The notes below the pieces were generated by a model. That model searched no databases. It was not told the DNA's origin and saw only the letters and a list, made by a program, of their open reading frames with translations. Positions 1 to 6,906 of a stretch of DNA of 7,499 nucleotides are shown one piece after another (the first letter of the stretch is position 1; every line of letters begins with the position of its first letter). The translations under genes were made by a program, and so were the position numbers. The stretch comes from Actinomycetota bacterium. GTDB taxonomy: Bacteria; Actinomycetota; Actinomycetes; Nanopelagicales; Nanopelagicaceae. The stretch is from NCBI GenBank assembly GCA_947457445.1, contig CANGVO010000043.1, positions 1 to 7,499 of the forward strand, in the 5' to 3' direction.

Positions 1-90
1 GCAACGGGGGATTCAGCAGCTTTTGAAGTACTTGCAAGACGATTCTTGGGACCTGAAGTGGGTTCTGTTCAACACATAGACAACTTCTAG
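1..90 (+). CDS. murI: Glutamate racemase, C-terminal end (partial)
   Basis: Frame 1 is open from the first base to a TAG at 88-90. It encodes 29 residues that contain ARRFLGPEVGSVQHI. This resembles the C-terminus of actinobacterial MurI, where an acidic/Ala-rich stretch leads into an 'RFLGP' segment. MurI interconverts L- and D-glutamate in the cytoplasm and supplies D-Glu for the peptidoglycan stem peptide. The catalytic cysteines lie outside the window, so the call rests on the tail and on the position directly before rph, which is common in Actinobacteria. The gap to rph is 11 bases, consistent with one operon. Confidence 0.72.
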   Translation, partial: ATGDSAAFEVLARRFLGPEVGSVQHIDNF

Positions 91-101
91 ATTGGAAGTA
101 A

Positions 102-827
102 ATGGCACGCATCGACGGAAGAAATGAAAACCAACTTCGCGAAATTAAAGTCACTCGCAAATGGCTTGATCATGCTGAAGGATCTGTCCTAGTTGAATTT
201 GGCAAGACTCGTGTTCTTTGTGTCGCATCATTTACCCCTGGTGTTCCACGTTGGTTAAAAGATTCTGGAAAAGGTTGGGTTACATCTGAGTATGCGATGT
301 TGCCGCGCGCTACACATACTCGCTCTGATCGTGAAAGTGTTAAAGGAAAACTCGGTGGTCGCACACAAGAGATTTCTCGCCTCGTTGGACGTTCTCTCCG
401 TGCGATTGTTGATATGAAAGAACTTGGCGAAAACACAATTGTTATCGACTGTGATGTTTTGCAAGCAGATGGTGGAACACGAACCGCTGCGATTACTGGA
501 GCATATGTTGCACTAGCTGATGCGATTGCCTGGGCAAAATCACAAGGACATATCAAGGAGAGTTCGAAACCACTTAGCGATTCTGTTGCCGCGGTTTCAG
601 TTGGCATCATTGATGGTGTTCCGATGCTGGATCTTTGCTATGAAGAAGACGTTCGTGCAGATACAGATATGAATGTTGTTTGCAGTGGTGATGGCCGTTT
701 CATCGAAGTTCAAGGTACTGCCGAAGGCGTCCCATTTGATCGAAACTTACTTAATTCACTGCTAGACCTTGCAGTAGCGGGTTGTGTAGAACTTGGAGCA
801 ATACAGAAGGCCGCACTCGCTAAGTGA
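102..827 (+). CDS. rph: Ribonuclease PH
   Basis: RNase PH is a phosphorolytic 3'-to-5' exoribonuclease that trims tRNA precursors and other RNAs, using phosphate and releasing nucleoside diphosphates. It forms a hexameric ring in the cytoplasm. The 241-residue length is normal for the family. Visible motifs are [16 protein letters not shown] near residues 85-100 (R87 in the substrate-binding region), the phosphate-site segment [10 protein letters not shown] at 121-130 (R127), and the metal-binding aspartates D177 and D183 in [15 protein letters not shown]. These correspond to D178 and D184 of E. coli RNase PH. The ATG at 102 is preceded by GGAAG at 94-98 with only a 3-base spacer, and it gives the canonical N-terminus (R-x-D-G-R). 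It lies 11 bases after murI and overlaps rdgB by 4 bases, so translational coupling is likely. Confidence 0.97.
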   Translation: MARIDGRNENQLREIKVTRKWLDHAEGSVLVEFGKTRVLCVASFTPGVPRWLKDSGKGWVTSEYAMLPRATHTRSDRESVKGKLGGRTQEISRLVGRSLRAIVDMKELGENTIVIDCDVLQADGGTRTAAITGAYVALADAIAWAKSQGHIKESSKPLSDSVAAVSVGIIDGVPMLDLCYEEDVRADTDMNVVCSGDGRFIEVQGTAEGVPFDRNLLNSLLDLAVAGCVELGAIQKAALAK

Positions 828-1444
828 GTCCACATCGTTTACTTCTTGCCACTCGCAACAAAGGCAAGATAGAAGAGTTCCGACGCATTCTTGAAGAAAT
901 TGCGGCAGGACAAATTGAATTGGTCGGCCTTGATCAATTCCCAAATCTTCATGACGTTGATGAAACGGGATCCAGCTTTGAAGAAAATGCACTATTAAAG
1001 GCGCGCGAAATGTGTGCCGCCTCTGGAATCGCAGCAATTGCAGATGACAGTGGCCTTTGTGTTGATTTTCTAAATGGCGACCCAGGAATATATTCGGCTC
1101 GTTGGGCGGGAGTTCATGGTGATGATGCCGCTAACACGCAAAAGGTTTTAAATTCTTTAGCCGATGTTCCGGATGAAAAACGCAGCGCGCATTTCACATG
1201 TGTTGCTGCGCTGGCCTTGCCAGATGGACGCACCCATACAGAAGAGGCGCACTTCGATGGATGGATTCTCCGTGAACCGGTTGGTGAACACGGGTTTGGC
1301 TATGACCCAATATTTTGCCCTGATGGATACGAGATATCTAGCGCACAGATGAGCGCAGAAGCCAAAGATGCGATCAGTCATCGCGGAAAATCACTCCGTG
1401 CGATCGCACCTCATGTCATCAGTTTGCTCAACTCTCTAGGCTAA
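824..1444 (+). CDS. rdgB: RdgB/HAM1 family XTP/dITP diphosphatase
   Basis: This enzyme hydrolyses non-canonical purine nucleotides (ITP, dITP, XTP) to monophosphate and pyrophosphate, keeping deaminated bases out of DNA and RNA. The 206 residues carry the family signature in order: TRNKGK at 10-15 (nucleotide/phosphate binding), FEENALLKA at 52-60, the metal and catalytic block ADDSGL at 73-78 (D74, D75), [10 protein letters not shown] at 87-96, GFGYDPIF at 157-164 (base recognition) and SHRGKSLRA at 185-193. The start is a GTG at 824-826 within the rph stop region (GTGA overlap), so translation is probably coupled to rph. E. coli numbering differs slightly and no key residue is missing. Beyond the stop there are 45 bases before the next gene, with a TAGGCT hexamer overlapping the stop codon that could be a -10 element for that gene. 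Confidence 0.96.
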   Translation: MSPHRLLLATRNKGKIEEFRRILEEIAAGQIELVGLDQFPNLHDVDETGSSFEENALLKAREMCAASGIAAIADDSGLCVDFLNGDPGIYSARWAGVHGDDAANTQKVLNSLADVPDEKRSAHFTCVAALALPDGRTHTEEAHFDGWILREPVGEHGFGYDPIFCPDGYEISSAQMSAEAKDAISHRGKSLRAIAPHVISLLNSLG

Positions 1445-1489
1445 ACTTGCACCTATACGTGATCGCTAATTGCTAAAGGGAGTTTCAAC

Positions 1490-2305
1490 GTGGCCGTTAA
1501 GAAAAAAGCTTCAGTAAAGAAAGTTGCTAAAAAGGCACCTGCAAAGAAGAAGGCAGCCGTAAAGAAAGTTGCCAAGAAGGCTCCTGCTAAGAAGGCTCCT
1601 GCTAAGAAGGCTCCTGCTAAGAAAAAGGCAGCGGCTAAAAAAGTTGTTAAGAAAACTGCAAAGAAAGCAACTTCTGCAAGCAAGTTTGTCGTACCGCCTG
1701 TTCCAGTCGGTGGTGTAAAGAGCCCTTCACGCGCAAACATCACAACGATGCCGACTCCAACAAAGAGCGCACCAGCATCCAAGTCAAGTTCGGTGTCAAA
1801 GCCAAGCGCTGCGCCTAAGCAAGGAACATCTCCACGAGTTTTGATGGCAGCAATCATCGCTATTGCATTGTTAGCAGTGGTTGTAATTACTCGCCCAGCT
1901 TCTGATTCAGATGACATGGATGCACCTGAAATGCCTGTTGCAACTGAATCTGCAGCACCGGCACCAACAGAGGCTGCACCAACTGAATCCGCACCAACTG
2001 AAGCAGTTGCCGCAGTTGAAGCACCAACTCGCTTTATCGGAAACTGGAAAGATTCTTCTAAATCAGTAATGGTAATTACTTGGAAAGCACCAACAGCAAC
2101 GGCTGGATTAACTGGATATAAGTTTGAAGTTCGTTCAGGAATGGGTCCATGGACAGAATCTGGAATCTTGCCTGCTGATCAACTTTCAATTGAATTCACA
2201 AAAGCCTCAATGGATGGATCAACTTCCTTCCGAATTTCATCAGTTTATTCTGATGGACAAACTGCATCTGCTAAGGCCTTTGGCTTCAGCGGACAATTCC
2301 TATAA
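1490..2305 (+). CDS. Membrane protein with histone H1-like tail and Fn3-like domain
   Basis: I do not recognise this 271-residue protein as a named family. It has four parts. Residues 1-61 are almost only Lys, Ala, Val and Pro (27 Lys in the first 59, no acidic residue) in KKAPAKK/KKVAKK repeats, like the tails of H1 and of actinobacterial HU-type proteins. Residues 62-116 are a Ser/Pro/Lys-rich linker. Residues 117-133 are one hydrophobic membrane segment, flanked by R116 and by D139-D144. After a Pro/Thr/Glu-rich stretch, residues about 180-271 form a beta-rich domain with Fn3-like spacing (VMVITWKAP ... GYKFEVRSG). The positive-inside rule puts the lysine tail in the cytoplasm and the C-terminal domain outside. 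The start is GTG at 1490 with GGGAG at 1478-1482 and a 7-base spacer. A role in tethering DNA or another polyanion to the membrane is inference only. Confidence 0.82.
   Translation: MAVKKKASVKKVAKKAPAKKKAAVKKVAKKAPAKKAPAKKAPAKKKAAAKKVVKKTAKKATSASKFVVPPVPVGGVKSPSRANITTMPTPTKSAPASKSSSVSKPSAAPKQGTSPRVLMAAIIAIALLAVVVITRPASDSDDMDAPEMPVATESAAPAPTEAAPTESAPTEAVAAVEAPTRFIGNWKDSSKSVMVITWKAPTATAGLTGYKFEVRSGMGPWTESGILPADQLSIEFTKASMDGSTSFRISSVYSDGQTASAKAFGFSGQFL
1574..1618 (+). repeat. Three perfect 15-bp tandem repeats in the lysine-rich tail
   Basis: The unit AAGAAGGCTCCTGCT occurs three times without a mismatch (1574-1588, 1589-1603, 1604-1618) and encodes KKAPA three times. Flanking sequence at 1500-1660 carries diverged versions with other synonymous codons. 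The identical codons therefore point to a recent duplication, probably by replication slippage. The tail length may vary between strains in steps of five residues. Confidence 0.95.
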
Positions 2306-2311
2306 CAGATT

Positions 2312-2354
2312 AATAAATAAAGCCCCTGCCAACTTGGCGGGGGCTTTATTTATT
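2312..2354. terminator. Bidirectional rho-independent terminator
   Basis: The arms are 2312-2326 (AATAAATAAAGCCCC) and 2340-2354, which are exact 15-base reverse complements. They are extended inward by a T-G wobble (2327/2339) and GCC/GGC (2328-2330/2336-2338) around the 5-base loop AACTT. The GC core is flanked by A-rich sequence on one side and T-rich on the other, so each strand yields a hairpin followed by a U-rich tract. It sits in the 65-base gap between two convergent stop codons, so it should end both the plus-strand transcript and the minus-strand acyltransferase transcript. Confidence 0.95.
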
Positions 2355-2370
2355 TTCAATTAAAAAAGTT

Positions 2371-4128
2371 TTAAGGCAAGAACTCTTCGATCGCTGCAAC
2401 ATAAGCACGTACGCCTGCTGGAACCAAGTGAATTCCATCTGGTGCGAAATACTCGGGATGGCCCATGGAAATTTGGTCCCAACGAATTACATGAGTATTC
2501 TGATAGTTATTTGCGACTTCATTAACTAACTCGTTATTTGACTCTTTCCAGGGTCTTGGTACTGCAGTATTTACAACAATACGCAGGGGCGCAGTTTTAA
2601 CGGTTTCAAAGATGGCGACCACTTGTTCACGGCTAAGCGCGTTATTATTTCCAAGATTAAAGACGACTGGTGATCCATCAACCGCGACTATGTCGTGCTT
2701 CATTACTTCAAGTAATTCGGGAGCCTGTCGGCCCACTCGGGCATTAATTAAAGCGATTGGGTTGCGCAATTCGATTTCATTGCGAATGCCCAAAATCACC
2801 GAATCACCGGTTACCCAGATTCCAGTCTTATCAATCGGTGCTACTGGTAATTGTGCTGGGCGGCTCGCTTCTTTGATGGCCGCGTTAACTGCGCGAGTCT
2901 TATTTGCGGTATCAACTAGTGCGTAAGTACTTACTAAAGAAGATAGCAAAATCGTGGTTGATATAGATGCAGCAACCAGAATTTGCTGGCGCTTTCTAAC
3001 TTCGGGTGTTCGGTAGCGCATCCCCTTAAACCAGTACGAAACCGCTCCACTGCGAAATGGCAGTTCAACTAAACGCAGAGAAATATCGGCAAGTGCTAGT
3101 ACAACAAGAATTCGAAGAGTAAAAAGCGCCCAATCTTCTCCATCCAAATCGACTTGCGGTCTAGAAATTTGAAAAACCACCCAGTGCCAAAGGTAGATTG
3201 CATAAGAGCGTTCGCCGATCCAAAGCAGAACTTTGTTTCGCAGCAATGGTGCAAATCGTGAGGCGGGGTGAACAATTGAAATCAAAATCGCCGTGCCGAA
3301 GATTCCTGCCAATGGGAAAGCCAATTTGTAGAGAGTCGGTTTTGTTTCGTCAATCAATAAGAAAGTGCCCAAAATTCCAACAAATCCAAATATTCCAATT
3401 CCATCTATAAAATCTTGGGCACGACGCGTAACTTGTAAATTAAAGTTTTGCGGAATCCAGCTAACCGCTAGCGCAGCGCCTAGGAAAAGCCCGATGCTAT
3501 GAGTATCTGTACCAAAGTAAACGTGGCTAACTTTTGATGAATTTGCGGCATCTAATTGGAATGAAACCAACATCAGGGCTATTCCAGAAGTTGCAGCGAT
3601 GATGAGAGCCGCTGCAGGAATTAACTTCTTCCCTAAATAACGCAGGACCAACAAGAGAATTAGTGGCCAGAGCAGGTAGAACTGCGCTTCCACCGCCAGT
3701 GACCAAGTGTGCTGGAGCAATGGCGGCCGACCACTTGCTTCAAAATAATCCTGGTGATTAAAGACGAGCCACCAATTCATTACACCGGTCAGACTAAATG
3801 GGGCATCTGTTAAGAATTTTTTAGTCGTATCCGGAGCCCATAAACCAACAAATATTGATGTAGCCACGATCATAAAGACCAATGGTGGAAACAAGCGACG
3901 GATTCTGGCTAAGTAGAAATCGCGGAGATCTAGTCCGCCACGTTGTTGAATTGAATCCAAAAGTAGTCGTGTAATTACGTAACCCGAGATAACAAAGAAG
4001 AGATCAACCCCGAGAAATCCACCGGGAATCCAGGAAACTCCCAAGTGATAAAGCATTACCGCAATTACTGCGATTGCACGCAGCCCATCTATGGCAGGGA
4101 TGTATTGGATACCGCGCTTGGTAGCCAT
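2371..4128 (-). CDS. OatA/OafA-like acyltransferase with C-terminal SGNH domain
   Basis: A 585-residue membrane acyltransferase of the acyltransferase-3 (OafA/YrhL) family fused to an SGNH hydrolase-like domain. This is the layout of the peptidoglycan O-acetyltransferase OatA. The N-terminal multi-helix part has AIDGLRAIAV with H28, GGFLGVDLFFVISGY at 36-50, RIRRLFP at 75-81 and HTWSLAVEAQFY at 140-151, all family hallmarks of acyl transfer across the membrane. The outer C-terminal domain has block I GDS at 441-443 (nucleophile S443), GRQ about 25 residues later, GNNN at 493-496, and the catalytic pair D564/H567 in DGIHL. The likely role is O-acylation of a cell-surface glycan. Peptidoglycan is the best guess, but exopolysaccharide or glycolipid cannot be excluded. 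It starts 5 bases after the coiled-coil gene, with no clear Shine-Dalgarno of its own. It ends at the shared terminator. Confidence 0.9.
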   Translation of the reverse strand: MATKRGIQYIPAIDGLRAIAVIAVMLYHLGVSWIPGGFLGVDLFFVISGYVITRLLLDSIQQRGGLDLRDFYLARIRRLFPPLVFMIVATSIFVGLWAPDTTKKFLTDAPFSLTGVMNWWLVFNHQDYFEASGRPPLLQHTWSLAVEAQFYLLWPLILLLVLRYLGKKLIPAAALIIAATSGIALMLVSFQLDAANSSKVSHVYFGTDTHSIGLFLGAALAVSWIPQNFNLQVTRRAQDFIDGIGIFGFVGILGTFLLIDETKPTLYKLAFPLAGIFGTAILISIVHPASRFAPLLRNKVLLWIGERSYAIYLWHWVVFQISRPQVDLDGEDWALFTLRILVVLALADISLRLVELPFRSGAVSYWFKGMRYRTPEVRKRQQILVAASISTTILLSSLVSTYALVDTANKTRAVNAAIKEASRPAQLPVAPIDKTGIWVTGDSVILGIRNEIELRNPIALINARVGRQAPELLEVMKHDIVAVDGSPVVFNLGNNNALSREQVVAIFETVKTAPLRIVVNTAVPRPWKESNNELVNEVANNYQNTHVIRWDQISMGHPEYFAPDGIHLVPAGVRAYVAAIEEFLP

Positions 4129-4133
4129 ATTAA

Positions 4134-4937
4134 TTACCGACGTTTAGCAGGCTTTTTCTTTGCTGCAGATTTTTTAGCAGCAGACTTCTTAGCTGGTGCG
4201 GCTAGCGCTGGCTTAGTACGTTGGCTGATTACTTTCTTTGGGCCAGGATCGATTACTGAATTATCTGGATTGAGATTTTCGGTTACGTTCCTGTGTAGTT
4301 CTGCCAATCGTGAGTAAGCGCTTTCTAAGCGTGATCGGCTTTGTGCGATTGCGCTCTCGGCAGCATCTAGTGATTGGGTCTGAATCTTGTAAAGGCGTTC
4401 TGCTTCAGAGATAACCCCAGTTAACCAATTGCGATATTCGGCAACTTCTCCGGTGGCTTCGGAAATGATTCGTTCGCCTTCGCGTCGTGCAGCCTGTGCC
4501 AGCGCTGAAGCTTCGCGACGTTTTTCATCAAATACTGATTGCGCTTCACGTTCTGCCTGGGCAACTCGTTCTGCAGCCTCTGCTTCGGCAACATTTATAT
4601 ATTTGCGTCCGCGAGCTTCGGCTCCAGAGAGAATGGAACGCGCTTTAATCTCAGCACCTTCAACAGCATCCTTAGCCTGACGTGATGCTTCACCAACAAG
4701 TCGTTCCGAAGCAGAGACAGCCTTTGCTTCCCGGCTCTGTGCAGATTTGATCATTGTCATGGCGGTTTCAGTTGCCAAGATTTCAAATTCTTCTTTACTT
4801 AAGGTCGTGATGTCGCGACGAGAACGTAAATCGTTGAGTTGAGATTCGAGTTCGCGAATTCGATCTACCGAACTAGGGGCAGCGCTTTCGCTCTCTTTAA
4901 ATCCAACCCAATTAAGGAAACCATTTTTCTCAGCCAT
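4134..4937 (-). CDS. Coiled-coil protein with Lys/Ala-rich C-terminal tail
   Basis: A 267-residue soluble protein, not assigned to a named family. After an N-terminal FLNWVGFKE segment (7-15), residues about 24-225 are charged, Ala/Glu/Arg-rich and heptad-like (SSVDRIRELESQLNDLRS, then long A-E-A-x-R repeats), which predicts a long coiled coil. A Pro-rich linker (about 226-248) leads to a basic tail, KKSAAKKSAAKKKPAKRR, at 250-267, like the tails of histone H1 and HU-type proteins. There is no signal peptide or membrane segment. The overall look recalls DivIVA/FilP-type cytoskeletal proteins of Actinobacteria, but I do not see the DivIVA N-terminal lipid-binding motif, so I do not use that name. 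The ATG at 4937 has no Shine-Dalgarno but has a -10 hexamer placed for a leaderless transcript. A structural or nucleoid-associated role tied to wall growth is inference from architecture and neighbours. Confidence 0.88.
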   Translation of the reverse strand: MAEKNGFLNWVGFKESESAAPSSVDRIRELESQLNDLRSRRDITTLSKEEFEILATETAMTMIKSAQSREAKAVSASERLVGEASRQAKDAVEGAEIKARSILSGAEARGRKYINVAEAEAAERVAQAEREAQSVFDEKRREASALAQAARREGERIISEATGEVAEYRNWLTGVISEAERLYKIQTQSLDAAESAIAQSRSRLESAYSRLAELHRNVTENLNPDNSVIDPGPKKVISQRTKPALAAPAKKSAAKKSAAKKKPAKRR

Positions 4938-4943
4938 GGGCCT

Positions 4944-4971
4944 AGATTAGGGCAAAGCCTGCGTACTCCAA
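4944..4971 (-). promoter_or_regulatory. Candidate leaderless promoter of the coiled-coil gene
   Basis: Read on the minus strand, TTGGAG (4971-4966) and TAATCT (4949-4944) are separated by 16 bases. The -10 hexamer ends 6 bases before the ATG, so transcription would start at or next to the A of the start codon. No Shine-Dalgarno-like sequence is present in the 46-base gap. The -35 match to TTGACA is weak (TTG only). Confidence 0.5.
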
Positions 4972-4983
4972 AAGTGGGGTGAT

Positions 4984-5652
4984 TTACTGGCGGTATATGG
5001 CGATCGAGACCGCTAGATATTGCGATACCCACGCGGCGAGCACGAAGATATGGAATAGCTCGTGAAAGCCAAAGTACTTGGCGTTACGGCCAGGTTTTTT
5101 CAGCGCATAAAAAATTGCACCGACCGAGTAGAGAAGTCCGCCAATAATGATCGGCAGAAGGACCCAGAGGCCACCTTCATCATAGAGCTGCGGCGTATAG
5201 ACAATGGCTACCCAGCCAAGAAGTAAATAGTTGGCGACATAAAGCCAGCGGGGTGCACCAACCCAAAACACTCGCATTCCAACACCTAACAGCGCACCAA
5301 TCCAAACCACAGATAAAAGAATTGTTCGATCATTGCCGTGCAAAAGTGTTACAGCAAATGGAGTGTATGAACCAGCGATCAGCAAATTTATGTTGGCATG
5401 ATCCCAGCGCCGCCAAATTTTCTTTTTTTCCGGAGACCATGGCACGCGGTGGTAAATGGCTGAAACGCTAAAGAGCATGATTGCTGTAATTGAATACAAA
5501 GCAACGGCAAACTTAAGCGAACTTTTACTCAATATGAATAGAACAAGTGATGCAATTACTACTATCGGAGTTGCACCTAAATGAAACCAACCACGCAACT
5601 TTGGAGGAATCGCTGCTGCTAACTTATCGCGCTCGCTTGCTTCCTTACCCAT
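4984..5652 (-). CDS. Hemolysin III family (YqfA/TrhA, PAQR-like) membrane protein
   Basis: A 222-residue protein with about seven hydrophobic helices, the usual length for bacterial hemolysin III/TrhA proteins of the PAQR superfamily. The conserved residues are in place: RGWFH at 20-24, SAIYHR at 64-69 (S64, H68), RRWDHANINLLIAGSYTP at 81-98 (D84) and HELFH at 197-201 (H197, H201). The His and Asp residues match the metal-binding set of the superfamily. Bacterial members have been linked to membrane lipid or energy homeostasis, and the 'hemolysin' name is historical, not evidence of toxicity. The ATG at 5652 has no Shine-Dalgarno. A TAGAGT hexamer ends 6 bases upstream and overlaps the MFS stop codon. 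The MFS gene ends 9 bases upstream of this start. A 46-base gap with a promoter candidate follows. Confidence 0.93.
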   Translation of the reverse strand: MGKEASERDKLAAAIPPKLRGWFHLGATPIVVIASLVLFILSKSSLKFAVALYSITAIMLFSVSAIYHRVPWSPEKKKIWRRWDHANINLLIAGSYTPFAVTLLHGNDRTILLSVVWIGALLGVGMRVFWVGAPRWLYVANYLLLGWVAIVYTPQLYDEGGLWVLLPIIIGGLLYSVGAIFYALKKPGRNAKYFGFHELFHIFVLAAWVSQYLAVSIAIYRQ

Positions 5653-5658
5653 GCAGCA

Positions 5659-5664
5659 ACTCTA
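5659..5664 (-). promoter_or_regulatory. Candidate -10 element for a leaderless hemolysin III transcript
   Basis: On the minus strand TAGAGT is followed by exactly 6 bases (TGCTGC) and then the ATG of the hemolysin III gene. Its first three bases are the TAG stop codon of the upstream MFS gene. There is no Shine-Dalgarno between the two genes. I see no convincing -35 hexamer. Read-through from the MFS promoter is also possible. Confidence 0.4.
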
Positions 5665-6882
5665 AGGGCTAACGACGGGTTTTAGATCACGAACAGATTT
5701 AACGCAGAGCGAAACTAGCGCTGCGATCAAAGTCATCGCACCAGTGGCGTAAATCATTGTGCTCACACCTAGGGCATGAGCAAGCGGACCTGCAACTGCG
5801 ATTCCAAGCGGTGCCAATCCATAGGAACCTAGGGCGTCGTAGGCAACCACCCGCGAATAAGACTCTTCAGGAATATGTGATTGAAGTGATGTATTCCAAA
5901 CCACCATAAATATATCAACCGCAACTCCGGAAAAGAATGCACAGATAAGTGAGATCCAAAGAGGTGATTTGGTGGCGAGTGAGAAGTCCCAAATGGAAGA
6001 CCCTGCAATCACTAACATGGCAAAGAAAAGTGGGCGAGAAAAGTGGACTTTAAGAGAGATTAGACTGCCGCATAACATTCCCACGGTCAGGGCGGCTAAA
6101 TTAAATGACCAAAACTTTGGACCTTGTGCGATATCTGCAAAATTTAGTGGTCCAAGGATTTGCAGCATTGATTCAAAAGCTAGATTGATAACGGCAAAAG
6201 CGATAACCATGGTTACAACCCAAGAGCGCGAAATAAACTCAAACCAGCCAGACTTTAGATCTTGGAAGACGGTATTTTTGTTCTGACGCACAATTGTTGG
6301 AAGGTCTAGATTCCACACGAGAATTCCCGCAATCAAGAAAGTAATTGCGTCTACAAGTAGTGCCCAACCTGATCCAAATGCGGTAACCATCGTGCCTCCA
6401 ATAAGAGCACCAATTACATAACCGATATTTGTTGTCATACTTATAACTGCGTTGCCGTTTTGCAACTTCTGTTTAGGTAATATCTCAGGAAGCACGCCAG
6501 ACATGGCCGGCCACCAAAGTGCATTTAGAATTCCGAAGAGCGCGCCCATAAGCGCCAGCAAGAAAACGCTCGAGTGTCCAACAATTAATGAAATTGCGCT
6601 GACTGCCGCAAAGCCGCTTCCTAAAATATCGGCGCCACCAACAATTCGATTGCGTTTAAAGCGATCTCCAACAACACCGCCGAACAACATCAGCGCAATC
6701 ATCGGGAACATGCGGGCGGCCATGACGATACTCAAATCCGTTCCGGTAGCCCCCGGCAGGGCAAGGACTCCAAAGGCCAGAGCCACCGGAGAAATCCCGT
6801 TGCCAACATTGGAGATAAAGCGCGAGATGGCGAGTGAGCTAAAGCCGGAATGGCCCCTCAATTCACTTAGTTGTTCACGCAT
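5662..6882 (-). CDS. MFS transporter (MFS_3/EntS-like exporter)
   Basis: A 406-residue major facilitator superfamily protein with about 12 hydrophobic helices. The cytoplasmic loop between helices 2 and 3 has the antiporter motif A, GGVVGDRFKRNR, at 68-79 (G68, D73, R74, R77). The N-terminal SRFISNVGNGISPVALAF segment and the ALWWPAMSGVLPEILPKQKLQNGNA stretch after helix 4 are typical of the MFS_3 group, which includes the enterobactin exporter EntS and macrolide-type efflux pumps. It is probably a proton-driven exporter of a small molecule. The substrate cannot be read from the sequence. The gene is divergent from the rhodopsin gene across a 256-base region. The ATG at 6882 has no Shine-Dalgarno, but a TAGGCT hexamer lies 6 bases upstream. 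The last codons overlap the next gene's -10 element. Confidence 0.93.
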   Translation of the reverse strand: MREQLSELRGHSGFSSLAISRFISNVGNGISPVALAFGVLALPGATGTDLSIVMAARMFPMIALMLFGGVVGDRFKRNRIVGGADILGSGFAAVSAISLIVGHSSVFLLALMGALFGILNALWWPAMSGVLPEILPKQKLQNGNAVISMTTNIGYVIGALIGGTMVTAFGSGWALLVDAITFLIAGILVWNLDLPTIVRQNKNTVFQDLKSGWFEFISRSWVVTMVIAFAVINLAFESMLQILGPLNFADIAQGPKFWSFNLAALTVGMLCGSLISLKVHFSRPLFFAMLVIAGSSIWDFSLATKSPLWISLICAFFSGVAVDIFMVVWNTSLQSHIPEESYSRVVAYDALGSYGLAPLGIAVAGPLAHALGVSTMIYATGAMTLIAALVSLCVKSVRDLKPVVSP

Positions 6883-6888
6883 GCAAAT

Positions 6889-6894
6889 AGCCTA
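6889..6894 (-). promoter_or_regulatory. Candidate -10 element for a leaderless MFS transcript
   Basis: Read on the minus strand, TAGGCT is followed by 6 bases (ATTTGC) and the ATG at 6882. This is the same spacing as before the coiled-coil and hemolysin III genes. No Shine-Dalgarno is present. No good TTGACA-like -35 is seen, and the place where it would lie is occupied by the inverted repeat at 6907-6936. Confidence 0.45.
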
Positions 6895-6906
6895 GTGGCG
6901 ACCCGT

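Noticed and set aside
170..610. A 146-codon open frame on the minus strand within rph
   Set aside because: It is antisense to a clearly conserved enzyme gene, and its product is a low-complexity, unrecognisable sequence.
1453..1917. A 154-codon open frame on the minus strand, rich in Ala and Phe
   Set aside because: It is the mirror of the AAG/GCT repeat in the lysine-rich tail: complement codons of Lys and Ala give Phe/Leu and Ala/Ser. It has no family similarity and no promoter context.
4134..4937. Naming the coiled-coil gene divIVA/wag31
   Set aside because: The coiled coil is there, but the conserved N-terminal DivIVA segment is not recognisable, so the name would overreach.
4984..5652. 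Calling the hemolysin III protein a toxin
   Set aside because: The conserved His/Asp residues and seven-helix layout are those of PAQR/TrhA membrane proteins, which are common in non-pathogens.
6888..6893. TAGCCT on the plus strand as a rhodopsin -10 box
   Set aside because: It would give a leader of about 240 bases, and it overlaps the minus-strand -10 candidate. No -35 supports it.
6452..6895. A 147-codon plus-strand frame antisense to the MFS gene
   Set aside because: It lies opposite strongly conserved transporter motifs, and the translation shows no domain.
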